DNA of 64,000 nucleotides, taken from positions 1-64,000 of the forward strand of contig BPJU01000024.1 in the NCBI GenBank assembly GCA_026004775.1, in the 5' to 3' direction. Position numbers and translations under genes: made by a program. Every line of letters begins with the position of its first letter. The stretch's first letter is position 1. Below, in pieces: positions 32,901-38,900 of the stretch. A model generated the notes under the pieces. That model was not told the origin of the DNA. It worked only from the letters and a program-made list of their open reading frames with translations, and did not search any database. The DNA is from Pirellulaceae bacterium. GTDB lineage: Bacteria > Planctomycetota > Planctomycetia > Pirellulales > Pirellulaceae.

Positions 32901-35900
32901 CACCTATGAATATGACGCGGTGGGGAACCTGGTGGTGCAGGTGGATGAAATCGGCCGGCGTCTTGAATCGACATTTGATGCCGTCAACCGCGTCACCCGT
33001 GTCACGCTCAAGGATGCCGCGGGGAACACGCTGGCCACGGATACCATCGACGCCTATGATGCCGCAGGCCGCGTCCAGATCAAAACCGATCGCGAGGGCC
33101 GGCGTACCGTGCTGGGATACGACGATGTGGGCCGCCTCGTCACCGAAACCGTCGAAGCGGACCGTACTATCGTTTCACGTACCGACTACGATCTGGCAGG
33201 AAATATCCGCGCGATTACCAATGCGCTGGGCCACGTCACCACTTTCGACTACGACCCGCTCAATCGGGTCACCCGGACCGTCATTGGCAGCAATACGCCG
33301 GATCCGGTGACGAAGGAATTCGCCTATGACAAGAACGGCAACATCGTTCGCGAATCGCTGAAACTGGATGGCGGCGACCGCGTTATCCAATACACATACG
33401 ATGCGCTCGACCGGGTGACCGAAATCACTCACGGTTTCGGAACACCTACGCCGGCTTCGCAGCAGTTCAAGTACGACCGTGCAGGGAATCGGATCGAAGA
33501 AATCGATCGGAATGGCCGCCGCACCGTCTACGAATTCGATATTCTCGGGCGCATCGTCAAGGTCACCCAGGCGGCCGGTACGCCGGATGCAGCCGTAACA
33601 CGGTTCGAATACAACAGGAACTCCGAAGTCACCGCCAGAGTCTTCGAGAACCGTGCGGGCGGAAGCCTACAAGTACAGCGTACTGAATTCGAATATGACG
33701 GCCGTGGCCATCTCATCAGGCGCACGGCGGGGGCTGGAACCAGCGACGCCGTCGTCACGACGTTCAAATACGATGCGGCGGGACGGCTGATCGAGGAAAC
33801 TCTGGAAAACCAAACACCCCAAGGCGTGATCCTGCAGACAACGGTTACGGAATACGACGCACTGGACCGCGTTGTGCGGGTGCGCCATGCGGCCGGTACC
33901 GCCGATGAAGTCGTGCGGCGCTTTGTTTACGACGAACACCAGCACCTGGTGCAGGAGATCCTCGAGAACGACGACGGCGATCAAGTGACAGAACACCTGT
34001 ACGACGGCCTTGGACGGCGCATCCAGACGACGATAGCCAAAGGATCGACCGCCGAACGCATCATCCGGTTCGAGTACAACAACGCCAACTTGTTGACCGC
34101 CCAAGTCGTCGTGAACGCCACCAGCAGCGGGTCGCGCGAAATCCGCACGGAATTCGGTTACGACGGCCAGTTGCGTCAAAACTTGATCCGATACGCGGCA
34201 GGAACCGCCGAGGAGTCGGTTGAGGAATTCCACTACAACGCTGCCGGGGAACTGGTGCGGAAAACTGAACCGGGCGGGCGCACTACCCAATACCAGTACA
34301 ACTCACTCGGACAGCGTGTCCGTATCACGATCGCCGCAGGTTCGCCCGACGAAGTGGTTCACACGCTGGTATGGGATAAAATGGGGAACCTGCTTTCCGA
34401 AACCACTCCTTCGCAGACGATCCGCCATACCTACGACGCACTGAACCGGCGTATCTCGACCACACGTGCCGCCGGCACGTTTGCGGAAGCCACCGAACGA
34501 TGGCAGTACGACTCGTTCGGCAACGTCATTGCCTATGTCGATCCGAACGGCAATACCGAGCAATACACGTATGATGTGCACAACCGTCCGGTGCAGATCC
34601 AAAAGACGGTCGCGGGCCGGACGATTATCGACCTGGCGCGGTACGACAGCGCTGGCAATGTCGTAGAAACCATCGAAGATGCCGGTGGAAAGGCGCGCAG
34701 AACGCGCATGGTATACGATGCGATGAACCGTCAGGTCGAACGCATCGACATGGCCGGCGGAACACCGCGGCTTGTCCGGTGGACCTATAACCGAGCAGGT
34801 ACCGTCCGATCGGTCACAAACTCGGACGGCAATGCAACGTCGTTCCGATATGATGCCCAGAATCGCCAGATTGAAGCGGTCGATGCTGCGGGGTTTTCGG
34901 TGAAGACCAGCTATGACAGTGTTGGGAATATCATAGCGCAAACCGAGCCGCATCGGGGCCCCACAGCTCCGACCACCTTCTACGAATACGACGCGCTCAA
35001 CCGCCGCGTCAAAGTAACCGACAGTGCCGGTAACTCCCGCACAATTCGGTACTATCCGTTCGGAGCCGTGCAAGAGACGAGCGGCCCTGAAGGCACGACG
35101 CTCTACACATATGATGCCCTCTATCGTATTACCGAAGTGCAGTCGCCGCAGGGTACCATCAAGTATACGTACAACCGTGCGGGGCACTTGACGAGTGTCG
35201 AAGATCCGTCGGGCAATGTGACCCGCTTCACGCCGGATCCGCTCGGACGGCCGGTAACGATCACCGACGCCCTGGGAAATGCCCAGACGTTCCAGCGAGA
35301 CCCGGCGGGCAATCTCATCCGGCAGGTCGATCGCTCGGGGCGCATCATCGAACGTGACTTTGACAGCCTCAATCGCACCGTGCAGGAGCGGTGGTTCGAT
35401 GCCAGCGGGGCACTGGAAAACGTCGTCCATTACACCTATGACGGACTGAATCAGTTGGAGTCGATGATCGACAACTTCTCGTCTTTGCTGTACACATACG
35501 ATGAAGCCGGCCGGATCGCGAGTATCACCACATCGGGTTCCGGCGCGCCGACCACTCATCTGACTTACACCTACACCAGCATAGACAAGGTGGACCTCGC
35601 ACAGCGCAGCGTCGACGGACAGCCGATGGGATCGGTCGACTATGATTATGACCTTTCCGGGCGCGTGGTAGCGATTACCGAGCAGGGCCCTGGCGTGGCG
35701 CCCAAGCGAGTCACGATCGAATATGACGATCTTGGCCGCATCGCCACCATCGCGCGCTTTCGCGATTCGGCGGGAAGTGTCGAGGTTGTGCGCACGGATT
35801 ACCAATATGACGCATTGGGAAACATCCTACGTATCACACACCAGACGGCCACCGGTACGCCGGCATTCTACGATTTCCAGAGATATGCCGATGGCCGCGT

Positions 35901-38900
35901 CCAGTCGCTCACCAGCGCTGACGGAACGAGCAATTACACATATGACAGCGCCGGCCAATTGGTCGCCGCGACCTACACTGATGCGGATCTGCCCGACGAG
36001 CACTACACCTATGATGCCAATGGTAACCGGATCCAGTCGCAACTGCATGGAACGAGCTACCAGGTGACGGCCGACAACCGTCTGGCGAGTGATGGAGACT
36101 TCGCCTACGAATATGACGCGGAAGGAAATCTGATTCAGAAGCGGAACCTGGCAACAGGCCAGACGCGACTCTTTACGTGGGATGCCCGCCAGCGTCTTAC
36201 ATCCGTCACCGATCAGAATAGCTCCGGGGTGCCGATCCGCCGAACGACGTATCAATACGATGCGTTGAATCGCCGTATTGCGAAGGCCGTTGACGAGGAT
36301 CCCAATGATGGGATCGATCCGCCGGTGCAGTATTTCTTGTATGACGGCGGTGACAATGTAGTGTTCGAGTTTACGGATGCGGACGGAGGAGCGAGCGGAT
36401 TCGTGCCGCAGTTGGCTGCCCGTTACTTCCAAGGGCCAGGAATCGACGAAGTTTTTGCTCGGGAGGATCCCACAGGCAACGTCTTCTGGAACTTGACCGA
36501 CGCCCTCAACTCCGTGCGGGACATCGTCGACCAGCAGGGACGAGTCGTGAATCACGTCAAGTACGACGCATTCGGGAATCTGATCTCGCAGAGTAACGAA
36601 CAATTCGCCACGCGATATGCGTTTACCGGACGGGAGCTCGATTCGGAAACAGGACTCTACTACTATCGCAACCGCTATTACGATGCAAACATAGGCCGGT
36701 TCATCAGTCAGGATCCGCTGGGATTCGGTGGCCGGGATACGAATCTGTACCGCTACGTCGGGAATGATCCGGTCAACACGATCGACCCCACCGGTCTGAT
36801 CGGCGAACAACCGAAGGGCAGTGACGACAGCCGCCAGACGTATCTATCGTTCCTGTCGCTGTACAACCTCAAGCCGTCCTCCTTCGACCTGATGAATAAG
36901 AAACTGGCGGAGTTCCAATACGAATACGAAAATGCCGGCGGATGGACGCGCTATCTGCGCCAGTCTTCCGGATGGGGCGTGTTTGCACCGATTGTCGCCG
37001 GCGGCAGGTTCGCCTTTGATACAGCCAGTCAGGTGATGGGCCTCGGTATCACGACGATCTACGAGATCAGCCTGTTGGCTGTCGATATCGTAGGCGGCGT
37101 GGTGAATTCGGGCACCTTCACCTGGAATCTCCTTACGGGGCAGAACGTGCAGGTCGAACTGTTTCGGCAGCCTGCCAGTGGCATCGTGAAGGGTGTTGTA
37201 CAACTGCACAGCCAAATCGAAGAAATCTTTACGATCGGCGGCAAGGTCGGAAATCTCGAAAAATATTTCCTCGCGCCCACCGCGACGTTAGGCCTGGTCG
37301 CAGCCGGCCTGATCGGCGGAGTTGTGAGTATTCCGGTCAATCTGGTCGGGGGTGTAATCAAGGGCGATCCGCAGCAGACAGGGCAGGGCCTGTTCGACCT
37401 GGCGACACTGCTTCCGCCGGCCAAGTTAGCAGGATTGGGCAAGGCCGCCGAACTGAGCAGTCTCACCACACCCTTGCGGGCCTTGAAAAACCCATCCACG
37501 TGGAAACGGCTCGGTGAACAGGCGGCGCTGGTGGTACGGGAACCGGGTGAATTCGTGATGACCGTCGGACGCGCTGCGTCCGATGCGATCAATTTGAAGC
37601 TGATGCGGGCGGCGACCGCGCATCCGACACTCTTCCGCATGCTGTATTATCCCGAATTCAATTCGCAGATGCTCACACAACTACTCAAGAAGGAGAGCAT
37701 TGAACTGACCAATGCGCAGTTGCGGCAATTACAGGACATTACCGACCACATGCTGGCAGCCACACAGCGTCCCCAGCCCGGCTCCGGCTTTCTCTTGTTG
37801 GGCAAGACGGCCGAGGAGGTGAAATCGCAGATTACGGACGTCGCCAAACGGCTCCGCAATTTCCAGTCGGCCAACGGGGGTAAAGTGTCTCGCGTGGCGG
37901 AGCTGCTTGTCGAGAAAATCAATAGCTTTGCACACCATCCGGGTATGACGCTTGAGTTAACGGAGCAGGCGGCTGCTTTGCGCGAGATTATCCAGCTCCA
38001 CAAGTTCAGCATGCCCGGCCCGTGGGAATTTGTCGTCGAGCGGTTGCTGCGCGTGCGAACCTTCGACGATTTTAAGTCGGTGTTGACATCCGGCTTTAAC
38101 GATCCGGAGGTGGTGCAAACGTTCTCGCAGTTCGTCCGCGATGTAAGCGCGCCTGGTTCGGCAATCGCCTCCAGGTTGGGAATCGATCCGAGTGAACTCC
38201 TGGGGCTTAACCTGCGGGGCACGGGCGGAGCCTCGTTTGCTCAGATCGCGCGTCGCGGGCGCGAAATCGCAAAAATTTTCGGCGGCGACCTGACTCCTTT
38301 GCGTCAAGCCATGGCCGGAGGCAGTGCGGCGTTTCGGTTGATGGCCGATGTCTTCAAGTCGCCCCTGCAAGCTCTATCCGATATTGACCTCAACATTTTT
38401 GCCGCCAACGCCCGTGCATTTGAGGTACTTCATCAGAAGGCTGTGGTGAAGTTCCCCAACGGCTCCAGCAAGGAGCTCGTCGGCGGCAAACTCATCAACG
38501 AGTTTATCACATGGCTGGAAGCCAATCCGAACACCCCTGGTCGAGCAAAGATCTGGGAGATTCTTACCAAAAAGGGGCTCGATAAACCCATCGAAATCTA
38601 TTACCAGGACCTCGAGGAATTTCGAAGCTTGACCAGCTTTGCCATCATCAGCCGCAGTCCCGTGCTGAAAGGGGGTCTGTCGATCGTCGTAGATGGAGAT
38701 GATATCGTCACCATCCTGAATCGGTCCCCGCTGTTCGACGTCACGATACGCGGCGCCTCGATTCTGGATCGGGTTCCCCTCGCGGCCTTGCTGCTTGGTG
38801 GCGGAGAATGGGTGTTTATTGTGGACGAGGAACTGATGTCGCACCAGCAGCAAGCCGGGCCGGACGTCGTGGTAGTGGTACCCGAGCAGGTGCGGTCGCT

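Noticed and set aside
34303-35805. 500-codon minus-strand open frame opposite the RHS repeats
   Set aside because: Same cause: antisense of repetitive coding DNA, with no motif of its own.
36801-38650. Region after the RHS core considered as a classical toxin with an immunity gene
   Set aside because: The reading frame continues through several further surface modules to a dockerin, and no small immunity-like gene follows.
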